64,000 bases of DNA from Pseudomonas sp. B33.4 (GTDB lineage: Bacteria; Pseudomonadota; Gammaproteobacteria; Pseudomonadales; Pseudomonadaceae), in contig NZ_CP140706.1 of assembly GCF_034555375.1 (NCBI RefSeq), positions 1-64,000 on the forward strand. The letters are read 5' to 3'. Position 1 is the first letter of the stretch. The number at the start of each line of letters is the position of its first letter. The translations under genes were made by a program, and so were the position numbers. Positions 29,469 through 38,652 of this stretch are shown one piece after another. The notes beneath the pieces were generated by a model. That model ran no database searches. It was given only the letters and a program-made list of their open reading frames with translations, and had not been told where the DNA came from.

Positions 29469-30236
29469 ATGGAATGGCTGACCAACCCCGAAATCTGGGT
29501 TGCCTTCTTCACCCTGACCGCCCTGGAAATCGTCCTCGGCATCGATAACATCATCATGATTTCGATCCTGGTCAGCCGCATGCCTAAACACATGCAGCAG
29601 CGCACCCGGATCTTCGGTCTTGGCCTGGCCATGATCACGCGCATCCTGTTGCTGCTGTCGATCACCTGGGTCATGCGCCTCACCGCTGACCTGTTCGAAG
29701 TGTTCGGCCAGGGCATTTCCGGTCGCGACCTGATCCTGTTCTTCGGTGGCCTGTTCCTGCTGTGGAAGAGCTCGCAAGAGATGTACCACGCGCTGGAAGG
29801 CGAAGACGAAAGCGACGACACGCCTGGCGGCAAGGGCGGCAACTTTCTCTACACCATCATCCAGATCGCGATCATCGACATCGTCTTCTCGCTGGATTCG
29901 GTGATCACGGCGGTGGGTATGGTTTCCCATGTGCCGGTGATGGTCGCGGCGATTGTCGTGGCGGTGCTGGTGATGATGCTGGCCTCGGGCAAGATCAGCG
30001 AGTTCATCGACAAGCACCCGTCGCTGAAGATGCTGGCGCTGTCGTTCCTGCTGGTGGTCGGTACCGTGCTGATTGCCGAGTCGTTCGACGTGCACGTGCC
30101 GAAAGGCTACGTCTATTTCGCCATGGCGTTCTCGCTGGCGGTGGAAGCGATCAACATCAAACTGCGCGGCGCGATGGCCAAGAAAAAACAGCAGCAGGAC
30201 CCGGTGAAGCTGCGCAAGGACATCCCGGGCCAATAA
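29469..30236 (+). CDS. TerC family integral membrane protein
   Basis: Membrane protein of 255 residues with about seven hydrophobic helices. The TerC signature is clear: TALEIVLGIDNIIMISILVSR near the start and IIQIAIIDIVFSLDSVITAVG near residue 140, each carrying the conserved acidic residues. Relatives are linked to tellurite resistance or to metal (Mn2+) handling during membrane protein export. Function here is not determined by context. Confidence 0.93.
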   Translation: MEWLTNPEIWVAFFTLTALEIVLGIDNIIMISILVSRMPKHMQQRTRIFGLGLAMITRILLLLSITWVMRLTADLFEVFGQGISGRDLILFFGGLFLLWKSSQEMYHALEGEDESDDTPGGKGGNFLYTIIQIAIIDIVFSLDSVITAVGMVSHVPVMVAAIVVAVLVMMLASGKISEFIDKHPSLKMLALSFLLVVGTVLIAESFDVHVPKGYVYFAMAFSLAVEAINIKLRGAMAKKKQQQDPVKLRKDIPGQ

Positions 30237-30266
30237 CCCGGTAGTCCAGACGCACGCAATACCCCT

Positions 30267-30356
30267 TGTAGGAGTGAGCCTGCTCGCGATAGCGGTCTGT
30301 CAGTCAACATCAATGTTGAGGCTGATGGCCCTATCGCGAGCAGGCTCACTCCTACA
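30267..30356. repeat. REP-like inverted repeat pair (GTAGGAGTGAGCCTGCTCGCGAT type)
   Basis: Arms 30267-30292 and 30331-30356 are perfect 26-base complements with a 38-base spacer. They lie after terC in the 308-bp gap before the Na/Pi cotransporter gene. The remaining 190 bases up to 30544 hold no gene that I can support. Confidence 0.85.
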
Positions 30357-30544
30357 TTTGTTTGTGGTGGATTCAGGTGGGTGCATGAAGCGCTTTTCAT
30401 GACACTTTTGTTTCAATCCACACTTTAGCTGTGCAATGCTGGCGCCCAGACCGTTAGCCAACTACAGCTTAATTATCAGAACGTAGAAAACGCGCGGTAC
30501 CGTCCACTTGCCCCGCTGGGGCGCTGCTATTACAGGGGGTTTGT

Positions 30545-32203
30545 ATGCTCACCCTGCTCAATCTGCTTTCCGCCGTGGCCCTGCTGATCTGGGGCACGCA
30601 CATCGTCCGAACCGGCATCCTGCGTGTGTACGGCACCAACCTGCGCCATGTGATCGGCCAGAACATGTCCAAGCGCTGGCTGGCCTTTGTCGCTGGCATC
30701 GTCGTCACTGCGATGGTGCAGAGCAGCAACGCCACCGCCATGCTCGTGACCTCATTCGTCGGCCAAGGCCTGATGGCGCTGACCCCGGCGCTGGCGACCA
30801 TGCTCGGCGCCGACGTCGGTACCGCGCTGATGGCGCGGGTGCTGACGTTCGACTTGTCGTGGCTGTCGCCGCTGCTGATTTTTCTCGGGGTGATTTTCTT
30901 TCTGTCGCGCAAACAGACGCGGCTCGGGCAGATGGGCCGGGTGGCCATCGGGCTGGGGCTGATCATTCTGGCGCTGCAATTGATCGTTGAGGCCGCCGCG
31001 CCAATCACCCATGCGCAAGGCGTGAAGGTGATTTTCGCCTCGCTGACCGGCGACATCCTCCTCGACGCCTTGGTTGGCGCCTTGTTCGCGATGATTTCCT
31101 ACTCCAGCCTCGCTGCCGTGCTGCTGACCGCGACCCTCGCCGGCGCCAGTGTGATCAGTCTGCCGGTGGCGATCGGTCTGGTAATCGGCGCCAACATCGG
31201 CAGCGGCATTCTCGCCTTCATGAGCACCAGCATGCAGAACGCCGCCGGCCGGCAAGTGGCGCTGGGCAGTCTGTTGTACAAACTGATCGGCCTGCTGCTG
31301 ATCATTCCGGTGCTCGATCCGCTGGTGCACTGGATCGACAGCCTCGATTTCAGTCCGCAGGAAATGGTCATCGGTTTTCACCTGCTGTACAACACCGTGC
31401 GCTGCCTGATTCTGCTGCCCAGCGTCGGGCCGATGGCGCGTCTGTGCGCCTGGCTGCTGCCGGAGCGACCTGAGGTCAACGGCACTGCCAAACCGCGTCA
31501 CCTCGACGCCACCGCGCTGGTCACGCCAAGCCTGGCCCTGGCCAATGCCGCGCGGGAAACCCTGCGCATGGGCGATCTGCTCGACAACATGCTCGATGCC
31601 ACCCTTGATGTGCTGCGCGGCAAGCAGACGGCGGTGACACAGGAAATCCGGCGGATGACCGACGACATCGAAGCGTTGTACAGCGCGATCAAGCTGTACC
31701 TTGCGCAAATGCCCCGCGAGGACCTTGGCGAACAGGACAGCAGGCGCTGGGCCGAAATCATCGAGCTGGCGATCAACCTGAAACTGGCCGCCGACCTGAT
31801 CGAACGCATGCTGCGCAAGATCCAGCAGCAGAAGACTTCGCAACGCCGCTCGTTTTCCGAAGAAGGACTGGAGGATCTGGCCGGATTGCAGCAGCAATTG
31901 ATCGCTAATCTGCGTTTGGGGCTGTCGGTGTTTCTCAGTGGTGACCGCGAAAGCGCCCGTCAGCTACTGCGCGAGAAGCGCCGTTTTCGCGCACAGGAAC
32001 GCCGTTTGGCTCATGCGCATGTCAGCCGTTTACAACGCAAGATCGTCCAGAGTCTGGAAACCAGTTCGTTGCATCTGGAGTTGATTGCCGACATGAAACG
32101 CTTGAATTCACTGTTTTGCGGCAGTGCGTATGTGGTGCTGGAAACGGCGGACACCGGAGCGCTGGCGGCGGATGATATTGCCGACATTACGCATTCGCCT
32201 TGA
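30545..32203 (+). CDS. Na/Pi cotransporter family protein with PhoU-like tail
   Basis: Membrane protein of 552 residues. Two inverted Na/Pi cotransport repeats are present; the QSSNAT motif is in VTAMVQSSNATAMLV, and the second repeat has ISYSSLAAVLLTATLAG. The C-terminal 230 residues are helical and cytoplasmic, resembling PhoU (RRMTDDIEALYSAIKLYLAQ). The family exports or imports phosphate with sodium. No Pho box was recognised upstream. Confidence 0.9.
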   Translation: MLTLLNLLSAVALLIWGTHIVRTGILRVYGTNLRHVIGQNMSKRWLAFVAGIVVTAMVQSSNATAMLVTSFVGQGLMALTPALATMLGADVGTALMARVLTFDLSWLSPLLIFLGVIFFLSRKQTRLGQMGRVAIGLGLIILALQLIVEAAAPITHAQGVKVIFASLTGDILLDALVGALFAMISYSSLAAVLLTATLAGASVISLPVAIGLVIGANIGSGILAFMSTSMQNAAGRQVALGSLLYKLIGLLLIIPVLDPLVHWIDSLDFSPQEMVIGFHLLYNTVRCLILLPSVGPMARLCAWLLPERPEVNGTAKPRHLDATALVTPSLALANAARETLRMGDLLDNMLDATLDVLRGKQTAVTQEIRRMTDDIEALYSAIKLYLAQMPREDLGEQDSRRWAEIIELAINLKLAADLIERMLRKIQQQKTSQRRSFSEEGLEDLAGLQQQLIANLRLGLSVFLSGDRESARQLLREKRRFRAQERRLAHAHVSRLQRKIVQSLETSSLHLELIADMKRLNSLFCGSAYVVLETADTGALAADDIADITHSP

Positions 32204-32251
32204 ACGTCTGGGGCCAGGGTCAGTCAGTAACACAGAGTTCAGTCTCAAGGG

Positions 32252-32332
32252 CCCCATCGCTGGCAAGCCAGCTCCCACAGGGTTTTGTGAGCACCGTAAA
32301 TCCTTGTGGGAGCTGGCTTGCCAGCGATGGGG
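32252..32332. repeat. REP-like inverted repeat pair (TGTGGGAGCTGGCTTGCC type)
   Basis: Perfect 28-base arms at 32252-32279 and 32305-32332 with a 25-base spacer, after the Na/Pi gene and 48 bp before the M16 protease start. Same type as at 5180-5274. Confidence 0.85.
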
Positions 32333-32380
32333 CGCTGACTGACGACACGGATCTCCAAATCAGCCGTATGGAAGCCTGTT

Positions 32381-33760
32381 ATGCGTTGCCTGTTGTTCGC
32401 CTGTCTGTTGCTCGGTTCCCTGCCCGCCTTTGCCCTGGATCGTTTTCAGGTCGAAGGCTATGCGCTGCCCAACGGTTTGCAGTTGCTGCTCAAACCCGGC
32501 ACCGAACGCGGGCATGTGGCGATCCGCTTGGTGGTTGGCGTTGGCCTCGATGATTTCGATTGCGACGAAAAAGAGCTGCCGCACCTGCTCGAGCATCTGC
32601 TGTTCAGCGGCATCGACGCCACTGGCGAAGGCGGTTTAGAGGAGCGCATGCAAGCACTGGGCGGTGACTGGAATGCCTTTACCAGCAACGCCGACACCAC
32701 GTTCGTCATCGAAGCGCCGGCGAAGAATCAGCGCAAGGTCCTCGACCTGCTGCTCGCTCTGCTCACGCAAACACGCATTGACGACAACGCTATCAATGCC
32801 GCCAAACGCGTGGTCGAACGTGAAGACGGCGGCCATTACACGCGCCTGCAACGCTTCCTCGATCGTCAGGACCTGGGTCACACCGCGAGCAATCAACTCG
32901 CCGTCGAGCTGGGCCTGAAATGCCCGCAACGCGCCGAAGTCGATCACTTGACCCAGGCGCAACTGGAGAAGGTGCGCAAGGCCTGGTACGCGCCGAACAA
33001 CATGACCCTGATCGTCGTCGGTGAACTCGACAAACTGCTGCCGGCCTACCTGGAACGCACTTGGGGCTCGCTCGAAGCGGTTGAGCCGAGCGAGCACCGT
33101 GCACTGCCGGACATCAGCACCAGCGCTGCCCATGAGCGCACCCTCACCCGTGGCTTTATGGGCGACAGCGCCAAGCTGCACTGGCTGGTGCCGGAACCGG
33201 TGATCGATGATCAATACGATCAGACCTTCGACATTCTCAAGGATTACCTCGACTGGGCGCTGTACCGACAGATTCGCCTCAATCACGGCTTGTCGTATGG
33301 ACCTTGGGCCGAGCGTGAAGTGTTTGGCGGTGTCGGTTTCATGAGCCTGAATGCCGATCTGGATCGCGACGATGTCGACGAAGCCATACAAGTGCTGGAA
33401 GACCTCAAGGCTGACCTGCTGAAAAACGGCCTCGACGCGGATACCTTTGCGCGGATCAAACAGGCGTCCATCGCCCATCAGGCCTGGGCGGTGCAGGGTA
33501 ATAGCGCGATGGCGGATTATTACTGGAGTGCGCTGGGCGATTACGAGGATGGCCGCTTCGCCAACCCGGCGCGGGAGCTGCAGGGCGTGACGCTGGAAGC
33601 GGCGAACAAAGCCATGCGCGAGTTGCTGTTGCAACCGGGGTATCTGCGGATCGAGAAGCCATTGATCAGTGATGATCAGGTGTTGTGGTTGAGTGCGGGT
33701 GGCTTGGGTCTGGTGTTGTTGATCCTGATCGGATGGCGTTTGCACCGCAAGCGGGGTTGA
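32381..33760 (+). CDS. M16 family zinc protease, membrane-anchored
   Basis: Insulinase/pitrilysin-like metalloprotease of 459 residues. It has a signal peptide (MRCLLFACLLLGSLPAFA), the inverted zinc motif HxxEH (PHLLEHLLFSG) and a downstream glutamate (VVEREDGGH). A C-terminal hydrophobic helix (VLWLSAGGLGLVLLILIGW) followed by RLHRKRG would anchor it to the inner membrane facing the periplasm. Only one M16 pair is present, so it may dimerise. The substrate is unknown. A REP pair starts at its stop codon. Confidence 0.88.
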   Translation: MRCLLFACLLLGSLPAFALDRFQVEGYALPNGLQLLLKPGTERGHVAIRLVVGVGLDDFDCDEKELPHLLEHLLFSGIDATGEGGLEERMQALGGDWNAFTSNADTTFVIEAPAKNQRKVLDLLLALLTQTRIDDNAINAAKRVVEREDGGHYTRLQRFLDRQDLGHTASNQLAVELGLKCPQRAEVDHLTQAQLEKVRKAWYAPNNMTLIVVGELDKLLPAYLERTWGSLEAVEPSEHRALPDISTSAAHERTLTRGFMGDSAKLHWLVPEPVIDDQYDQTFDILKDYLDWALYRQIRLNHGLSYGPWAEREVFGGVGFMSLNADLDRDDVDEAIQVLEDLKADLLKNGLDADTFARIKQASIAHQAWAVQGNSAMADYYWSALGDYEDGRFANPARELQGVTLEAANKAMRELLLQPGYLRIEKPLISDDQVLWLSAGGLGLVLLILIGWRLHRKRG

Positions 33761-33844
33761 AGATCAAAAGATCGCTGCCTTCGGCAGCTCCTACAGGGGA
33801 TTGCGTTCCAAATGTAGGAGCTGCCGAAGGCCGCGATCTTTTGA
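33760..33844. repeat. REP-like inverted repeat pair (AAGATCGCAGCCTTCGGCAGC type)
   Basis: Two near-perfect complementary arms around a short spacer, directly abutting the M16 protease stop codon. It could act as a transcript 3' end. Same type as at 26243, 40005, 59436 and 63307. Confidence 0.85.
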
Positions 33845-33945
33845 GGCCCTGAAATGCACCGAATAAGTGACCGGCAGCCTCGCCACAACGCCCGGCGGGC
33901 GCTACTCTGTCGAGGTTTTTCCCCCTCAAGTCGTGAACTGCCCAA

Positions 33946-34974
33946 ATGCCGAAAATACAGCTCCTGATCCAGCGCATTCTCGAACTGATGAAGCGCTATC
34001 CCGGGGTCATTGCGCTTGGCGGTTTCATCTCCGGGGTCGGCAGTTTCATCATGGTCGATCGTCAGCAAGGGCTGGCGAGCTGGATCACCGTGATCATGCT
34101 GCTCAGCTGGATCTGGCTGATGCTGGAAAACACCCTCACCGGCCTTTTCACCCGCGTGTTCAAACGCGAGATTCCCCAGCCGCTGCTGCGTTACGCCACG
34201 CAGATGATCCACCAGGAAAGCCTGTTTTTCGTTCTGCCGTTCTTCTTCATCACCACCACGTGGAACAGCGGCCAGTTGTTCTTCACCGGCCTGCTCAGCG
34301 TGGCGGCACTGATCTCGATCGTCGATCCGCTCTATTACAAATGGCTGGCGCCACGGCGCTGGGCGTTTCTCGCGCTGCACACGCTGACCCTGTTTGCCGC
34401 CCTGCTCACCGCGTTGCCGGTGATCATGCATCTGACCACCGCGCAGAGTTTCAAATGGGCGCTGGGCATTGCCGTGTTGTTGTCGTTCCCGAGCCTGGCG
34501 TCAATCTTCCCGATCCGCACGCTGCGCAATGCCTTGGCGATTCTGTGCATCACCGTTGGCATCGGTGGCGTCGGTTGGGCGCTGCGTTCGTGGGTGCCGC
34601 CAGCGACGCTGTGGATGACCGACGTGGCGATCAGCACGCAAATGCAGGATCGCACCCCCGGCGCCAGCCTCGAAACGGTCAGCGCCGAGCAGATTCGTGG
34701 CGATGGCCTTTATGCCTACACCGCAATCAACGCGCCGCGCGGGCTCGATGAGCGGATTTACCACGTCTGGCAGTTCAACGGCAAAGAGGTCGACCGCATC
34801 GCCCTCGATATCCACGGCGGGCGCAAGGAAGGCTACCGGGCGTGGACGCACAAGCAGAACTTCCCCGGCAATCCGGCGGGCAAGTGGCAGGTGCGCGTGC
34901 TGACCGAGGATGGCCAGGTGATCGGCGTACTGCGCTTCGAAGTCACGGACAGCACAGCGATCAAAGAAAAGTAA
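33946..34974 (+). CDS. DUF5924/DUF2914 membrane protein
   Basis: Protein of 342 residues. About six hydrophobic helices fill residues 15-215, followed by a soluble C-terminal domain (about 225-340) with the DUF2914 pattern ERIYHVWQFNGKEVDRIALDI ... GKWQVRVLTEDGQVIGVLRFEV. No catalytic residues were recognised. The C-terminal beta domain is predicted to be periplasmic. It precedes the Mla-like operon by 54 bp but is not known to work with it. Confidence 0.82.
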   Translation: MPKIQLLIQRILELMKRYPGVIALGGFISGVGSFIMVDRQQGLASWITVIMLLSWIWLMLENTLTGLFTRVFKREIPQPLLRYATQMIHQESLFFVLPFFFITTTWNSGQLFFTGLLSVAALISIVDPLYYKWLAPRRWAFLALHTLTLFAALLTALPVIMHLTTAQSFKWALGIAVLLSFPSLASIFPIRTLRNALAILCITVGIGGVGWALRSWVPPATLWMTDVAISTQMQDRTPGASLETVSAEQIRGDGLYAYTAINAPRGLDERIYHVWQFNGKEVDRIALDIHGGRKEGYRAWTHKQNFPGNPAGKWQVRVLTEDGQVIGVLRFEVTDSTAIKEK

Positions 34975-35028
34975 CCCGGTTCGTGCTATTACGTTAGTTC
35001 GCATAAAGGCCGAACAAGCACGGAGCTT

Positions 35029-36177
35029 ATGACCAGCAGCTCGATCAGCGGCAATGCCCAACTGGACACATCGATCAGCCCTGCCCGCCTGCGGGTTACC
35101 GGGGACTGGACGCTTGCCCATTACGCCGAGCTGAAGACGCTGAGCGAAAAGCTCCACGGCCAGTACGACGCCAACACGCCGATTGATCTGAATAGCCTAG
35201 GCGCCCTCGACACCGCGGGTGCATCGCTGCTGGTCGAACTGCTCGGCTCTGAGCGTCTCGGCAAATCCGCCGAACATCCCGATTGCACGCTCTCCTCCGC
35301 CGACCGTGCGCTGCTGCAAACCGTGTATCAGTCGATGACGGATTTCTGCGTGCCGATCAAGGAGGCGGAAGTCAGCGTCAGCGTGCAACTGCTGACCCGG
35401 ATCGGCCGCGCCGTGGAAACGGTCTGGCAAGATACCCTGCAAGTGCTGGGTTTCATCGGCCTGATCCTGGAAACCATCGCCCGTGGCCTGTTCCGGCCCA
35501 AGCGTTGGCGCATCACGCCGATGATCGCGCACATCGAGCAGACCGGTCTCGACGCCGCGCCGATCGTGGCGCTGCTGACCTTTCTGGTCGGCGCGGTGGT
35601 GGCGTTTCTCGGGGCGACGGTGCTGGCCAGTTTTGGCGCGACGATTTTTACTGTGGACCTGGTGGGCTTCTCGTTTTTGCGTGAGTTCGGCGTGCTGCTC
35701 ACAGCGATCCTGATGGCCGGTCGCACCGCGAGTGCCTTCACCGCGCAGATCGGCTCGATGAAGGCCAACGAAGAAATCGACGCGATCCGCACCCTCGGCC
35801 TCGACCCGATGGAGTTGCTGGTGGTGCCGCGTGTGCTGGCGATGCTGGTGGCGCTGCCGATGCTGACCTTTCTCGCCATGCTCTGCGGGATCATCGGCGG
35901 CGGCGTGGTCTGCGCGGTGTCGCTGGATATTTCGCCGGCGATGTTCCTGTCACTGCTGCAATCGGACATCGGCATCCAGCATTTTCTGGTGGGTTTGGTG
36001 AAGGCGCCGGTCTTTGCTTTCCTGATTGCCGCGATTGGTTGCCTCGAAGGTTTCAAGGTCAGCGGCAGCGCTGAATCGGTCGGCGCCCACACCACGTCGG
36101 CCGTGGTCCAATCGATTTTCGTGGTGATCGTGCTCGACGCGGTGGCCGCGCTGTTCTTCATGGAGATGGGCTGGTGA
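35029..36177 (+). CDS. MlaE-family ABC permease with N-terminal STAS domain
   Basis: Permease of 382 residues for an MCE-type lipid transporter. Residues 1-110 form a STAS-like domain (DTAGASLLVELLGSERLG), equivalent to MlaB fused to the permease. The remainder is the MlaE/YrbE core with LVGAVVAFLGATVL, AGRTASAFTAQIGSMKANEEIDAI and PRVLAMLVALPML. The first gene of a four-gene operon; it overlaps the ATPase start (GTGA). It differs from the canonical mlaFEDCB layout, and no MlaC is present. Confidence 0.93.
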   Translation: MTSSSISGNAQLDTSISPARLRVTGDWTLAHYAELKTLSEKLHGQYDANTPIDLNSLGALDTAGASLLVELLGSERLGKSAEHPDCTLSSADRALLQTVYQSMTDFCVPIKEAEVSVSVQLLTRIGRAVETVWQDTLQVLGFIGLILETIARGLFRPKRWRITPMIAHIEQTGLDAAPIVALLTFLVGAVVAFLGATVLASFGATIFTVDLVGFSFLREFGVLLTAILMAGRTASAFTAQIGSMKANEEIDAIRTLGLDPMELLVVPRVLAMLVALPMLTFLAMLCGIIGGGVVCAVSLDISPAMFLSLLQSDIGIQHFLVGLVKAPVFAFLIAAIGCLEGFKVSGSAESVGAHTTSAVVQSIFVVIVLDAVAALFFMEMGW

Positions 36178-36977
36178 GTCGTCTACCCCGCGCGCCCTCG
36201 GAGGCGGTGATCGAGGTTCGTCGCCTGTGCAATCGCTTCGGCAGTCAGAGCGTGCACGAGAACCTCGATCTGGATTTGTACAAAGGCGAAATCCTCGCCG
36301 TGGTCGGCGGTTCCGGCAGCGGCAAATCGGTGCTGTTGCGCAGCATTGTCGGTTTGCGCCGGCCCAGCGAAGGCATGGTCAAAGTGTTCGGCAAGAACCT
36401 GCCGAGCCTGTCCGAGCATGAGCGCTCGTTGGTCGAACGGCGCTTCGGCGTGCTGTTCCAGAAAGGCGCGCTGTTCTCCTCGCTGACCGTCACCGAGAAC
36501 GTCGCCCTGCCCCTCATCGAGCACGCCGGCCTCAGCCGCAACGACGCCGAGCACCTGGCGGCAGTGAAGCTGGCACTGGCCGGACTGCCGCTGTCGGCGG
36601 CGGACAAATACCCGGCATCGCTGTCCGGCGGCATGATCAAGCGTGCGGCGTTGGCCCGGGCCCTGGCGCTGGATCCGGACATACTGTTTCTCGACGAACC
36701 GACTGCCGGCCTCGATCCGATTGGCGCGGCGCAGTTCGATCAACTGATTCTGACCCTGCGCGATGCGTTGGGTCTGAGCGTATTTCTGGTGACCCACGAC
36801 CTCGACACGCTCTACACCATCACCGACCGCGTGGCCGTGCTGGCGCAGAAGAAGGTGCTGGTTGCCGGCCCGATCGACGTTGTTTCGGAAACCGACGACG
36901 CGTGGATTCACGAATACTTCCATGGCCCGCGCGGCCGCTCGGCGCTGGACGCCGCCAAATTGCTCAACGAGGTCTGA
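36174..36977 (+). CDS. MlaF-type ABC transporter ATPase
   Basis: Cytoplasmic ATPase of 267 residues. Walker A is GGSGSGKSVLL, the signature is SLSGGMIKRAALARA, and Walker B is ILFLDEPTAGLD, followed by the H-loop in LVTHDLDTLY. It starts at GTG 36174 inside the permease stop, so it is translationally coupled. The SGGM variant of the signature is usual for Mla/Ttg2-type lipid transporters. Confidence 0.94.
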   Translation: MSRLPRAPSEAVIEVRRLCNRFGSQSVHENLDLDLYKGEILAVVGGSGSGKSVLLRSIVGLRRPSEGMVKVFGKNLPSLSEHERSLVERRFGVLFQKGALFSSLTVTENVALPLIEHAGLSRNDAEHLAAVKLALAGLPLSAADKYPASLSGGMIKRAALARALALDPDILFLDEPTAGLDPIGAAQFDQLILTLRDALGLSVFLVTHDLDTLYTITDRVAVLAQKKVLVAGPIDVVSETDDAWIHEYFHGPRGRSALDAAKLLNEV

Positions 36978-36978
36978 C

Positions 36979-37917
36979 ATGGAAACCCGAGCCCATCATG
37001 TGTTGATCGGCCTGTTCTCAGTGATTGTCGTGGCAGGCGCCCTGCTCTTCGGCCTATGGCTGGCCAAGTCCAGCGTCGACACCGAGTTCAAGGATTACGA
37101 GATTGTCTTCAACGAGGCGGTCACCGGTCTGTCCAAGGGCAGCCCGGTGCAGTACAGCGGGATCAAGGTCGGCGATGTGATCACCCTGCGCCTTGATCCG
37201 AAAGATCCGCGACGGGTGCTGGCGCGGATTCGCCTGGCGGGTGATACGCCAGTCAAAGAAGACACGCAGGCCAAACTGGCACTGGCCGGGATCACTGGCA
37301 CATCGCTCATCCAGCTCAGCGGTGGCACGCCCGAGAGTCCGCAGTTGCGTGGCCACGACGGCAATCTGCCAACCATCGTCGCCTCGCCCTCGCCTATCTC
37401 GCGGCTGCTCAATGACAGCAACGATTTGATGTCCGGCATTACCGCGCTGCTGCAGAATGCCAACCAGATGTTTTCCGCCGAAAACGTCGAGCGCGTCAGC
37501 AAGACCCTCGCGCATCTGGAGCAAACCACTGGCACCATCAATGATCAGCGCGGTGACATCAAGCAAGCCATGCAGCAACTGGCGACGGTCGGCAAACAGG
37601 CTGGCAGCATGCTCGAACAGACCTCGCTGCTGATGCGCAACGCCAACGGCTTGATCAACGATCAGGGCAAGCAAGCGCTGGGTAGCGCCGAGCAAGCGAT
37701 GAAGTCGCTGGAGCAAAGCACAACAACCATCAGCACGTTGCTGAGCAAAAACGAAAACTCCCTCGATAACGGCATGCAGGGCCTCAACGGCCTGGCCCCG
37801 GCGATCCGCGAACTGCGCGAGACGCTGACTTCGTTGCGCGCCATCTCCCAACGCCTCGAGGCCAACCCCAGCGGTTACCTGCTGGGCCGTGACAAGAACA
37901 AGGAATTCACGCCATGA
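36979..37917 (+). CDS. MCE/MlaD family lipid-binding protein
   Basis: Periplasmic lipid-shuttle component of 312 residues from ATG 36979. An N-terminal membrane anchor (HVLIGLFSVIVVAGALLFGLWLA) is followed by the MCE domain (YEIVFNEAVTGLSKGSPVQYSGIKVGDV) and a long polar helical tail (about 130-300) rich in Gln and Ala. The tail is longer than in canonical MlaD and resembles that of MlaD/PqiB-like orphan systems. It is two bases after the ATPase stop and overlaps the next gene (ATGA). Confidence 0.92.
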   Translation: METRAHHVLIGLFSVIVVAGALLFGLWLAKSSVDTEFKDYEIVFNEAVTGLSKGSPVQYSGIKVGDVITLRLDPKDPRRVLARIRLAGDTPVKEDTQAKLALAGITGTSLIQLSGGTPESPQLRGHDGNLPTIVASPSPISRLLNDSNDLMSGITALLQNANQMFSAENVERVSKTLAHLEQTTGTINDQRGDIKQAMQQLATVGKQAGSMLEQTSLLMRNANGLINDQGKQALGSAEQAMKSLEQSTTTISTLLSKNENSLDNGMQGLNGLAPAIRELRETLTSLRAISQRLEANPSGYLLGRDKNKEFTP

Positions 37918-38537
37918 AGCTGACTCGACTTGCCCTTTTCGCCGGCTTCACCTTGATCAGCTCATGTTCGATTCTGCCTCAGGCCGAGCCATCGGATGTC
38001 TATCGCCTGCCAACCGCCCAAACGCCCGCCTCGGCCAGTCCGGCGACGACTCAGCATTGGTCGCTGCGGCTGAACAAGTTACAGGCCAGCGAAGCGTTGA
38101 ACCGGCCGACGATTGCGGTGATTCCACAGGGCGATGTGATCAGCAGCTACAAAGGCTCGCGCTGGAGTGATCCGGCGCCGGTGCTGGTGCGCAATCGGCT
38201 ATTGGACGGGTTTGCGCGTGATGGTCGGGTGACGTTGCTGAGTACCGATGACAGCAACTTTGCTGCGGATCTGGAATTGGGCGGGAATTTGCAGGCGTTT
38301 CAGACTGAATATCAGGGCTCGCAGGCCAGTGTCGTGGTGCGGGTTGATGCATTGCTGGTGCGCGGCTATGACCAGCGCATTCTGGCCAGCCGCCGCTTTG
38401 AGGAGCGCCAGCCGTTGAGCGATGTGCAGGTGCCGGCGGTGGTCGCCGGGTTTGGTCAGGCCAGTGATCGCCTGACCGCGAAAGTCGTCGCGTGGGCTGT
38501 CGACCAAGGACAGAAACTGACTCCCCCGAAACTCTAA
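37914..38537 (+). CDS. ABC-type transport auxiliary lipoprotein (PqiC-like)
   Basis: Lipoprotein of 207 residues with lipobox LISSC (C18). It belongs to the ABC_trans_aux/PqiC family, with YRLPTAQTP near the N-terminus and conserved core segments IAVIPQGDVISSYKGSRWSDPAPVLVRNRLLDGF and VVVRVDALLVRGYDQRILASRRFE. It probably anchors the MCE complex at the outer membrane. It is the last gene of the operon and is followed by a REP pair. Confidence 0.9.
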   Translation: MKLTRLALFAGFTLISSCSILPQAEPSDVYRLPTAQTPASASPATTQHWSLRLNKLQASEALNRPTIAVIPQGDVISSYKGSRWSDPAPVLVRNRLLDGFARDGRVTLLSTDDSNFAADLELGGNLQAFQTEYQGSQASVVVRVDALLVRGYDQRILASRRFEERQPLSDVQVPAVVAGFGQASDRLTAKVVAWAVDQGQKLTPPKL

Positions 38538-38552
38538 GCCCAACACAATCCC

Positions 38553-38643
38553 TGTGGGAGCGGGCTTGCCCGCGATGGCGGTGTGTCAGTCACCAGAGAT
38601 TCTGGATGTGCTGCCCTTATCGCTGGCAAGCCAGCTCCCACAG
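38553..38643. repeat. Mixed REP-like pair after the Mla-like operon
   Basis: The first arm (GTGGGAGCGGGCTTGCCCGCGATGG, 38553-38577) and the second (TATCGCTGGCAAGCCAGCTCCCAC, 38619-38642) belong to two different subtypes and pair imperfectly. It lies between convergent genes. Confidence 0.75.
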
Positions 38644-38652
38644 GGTTATCTA

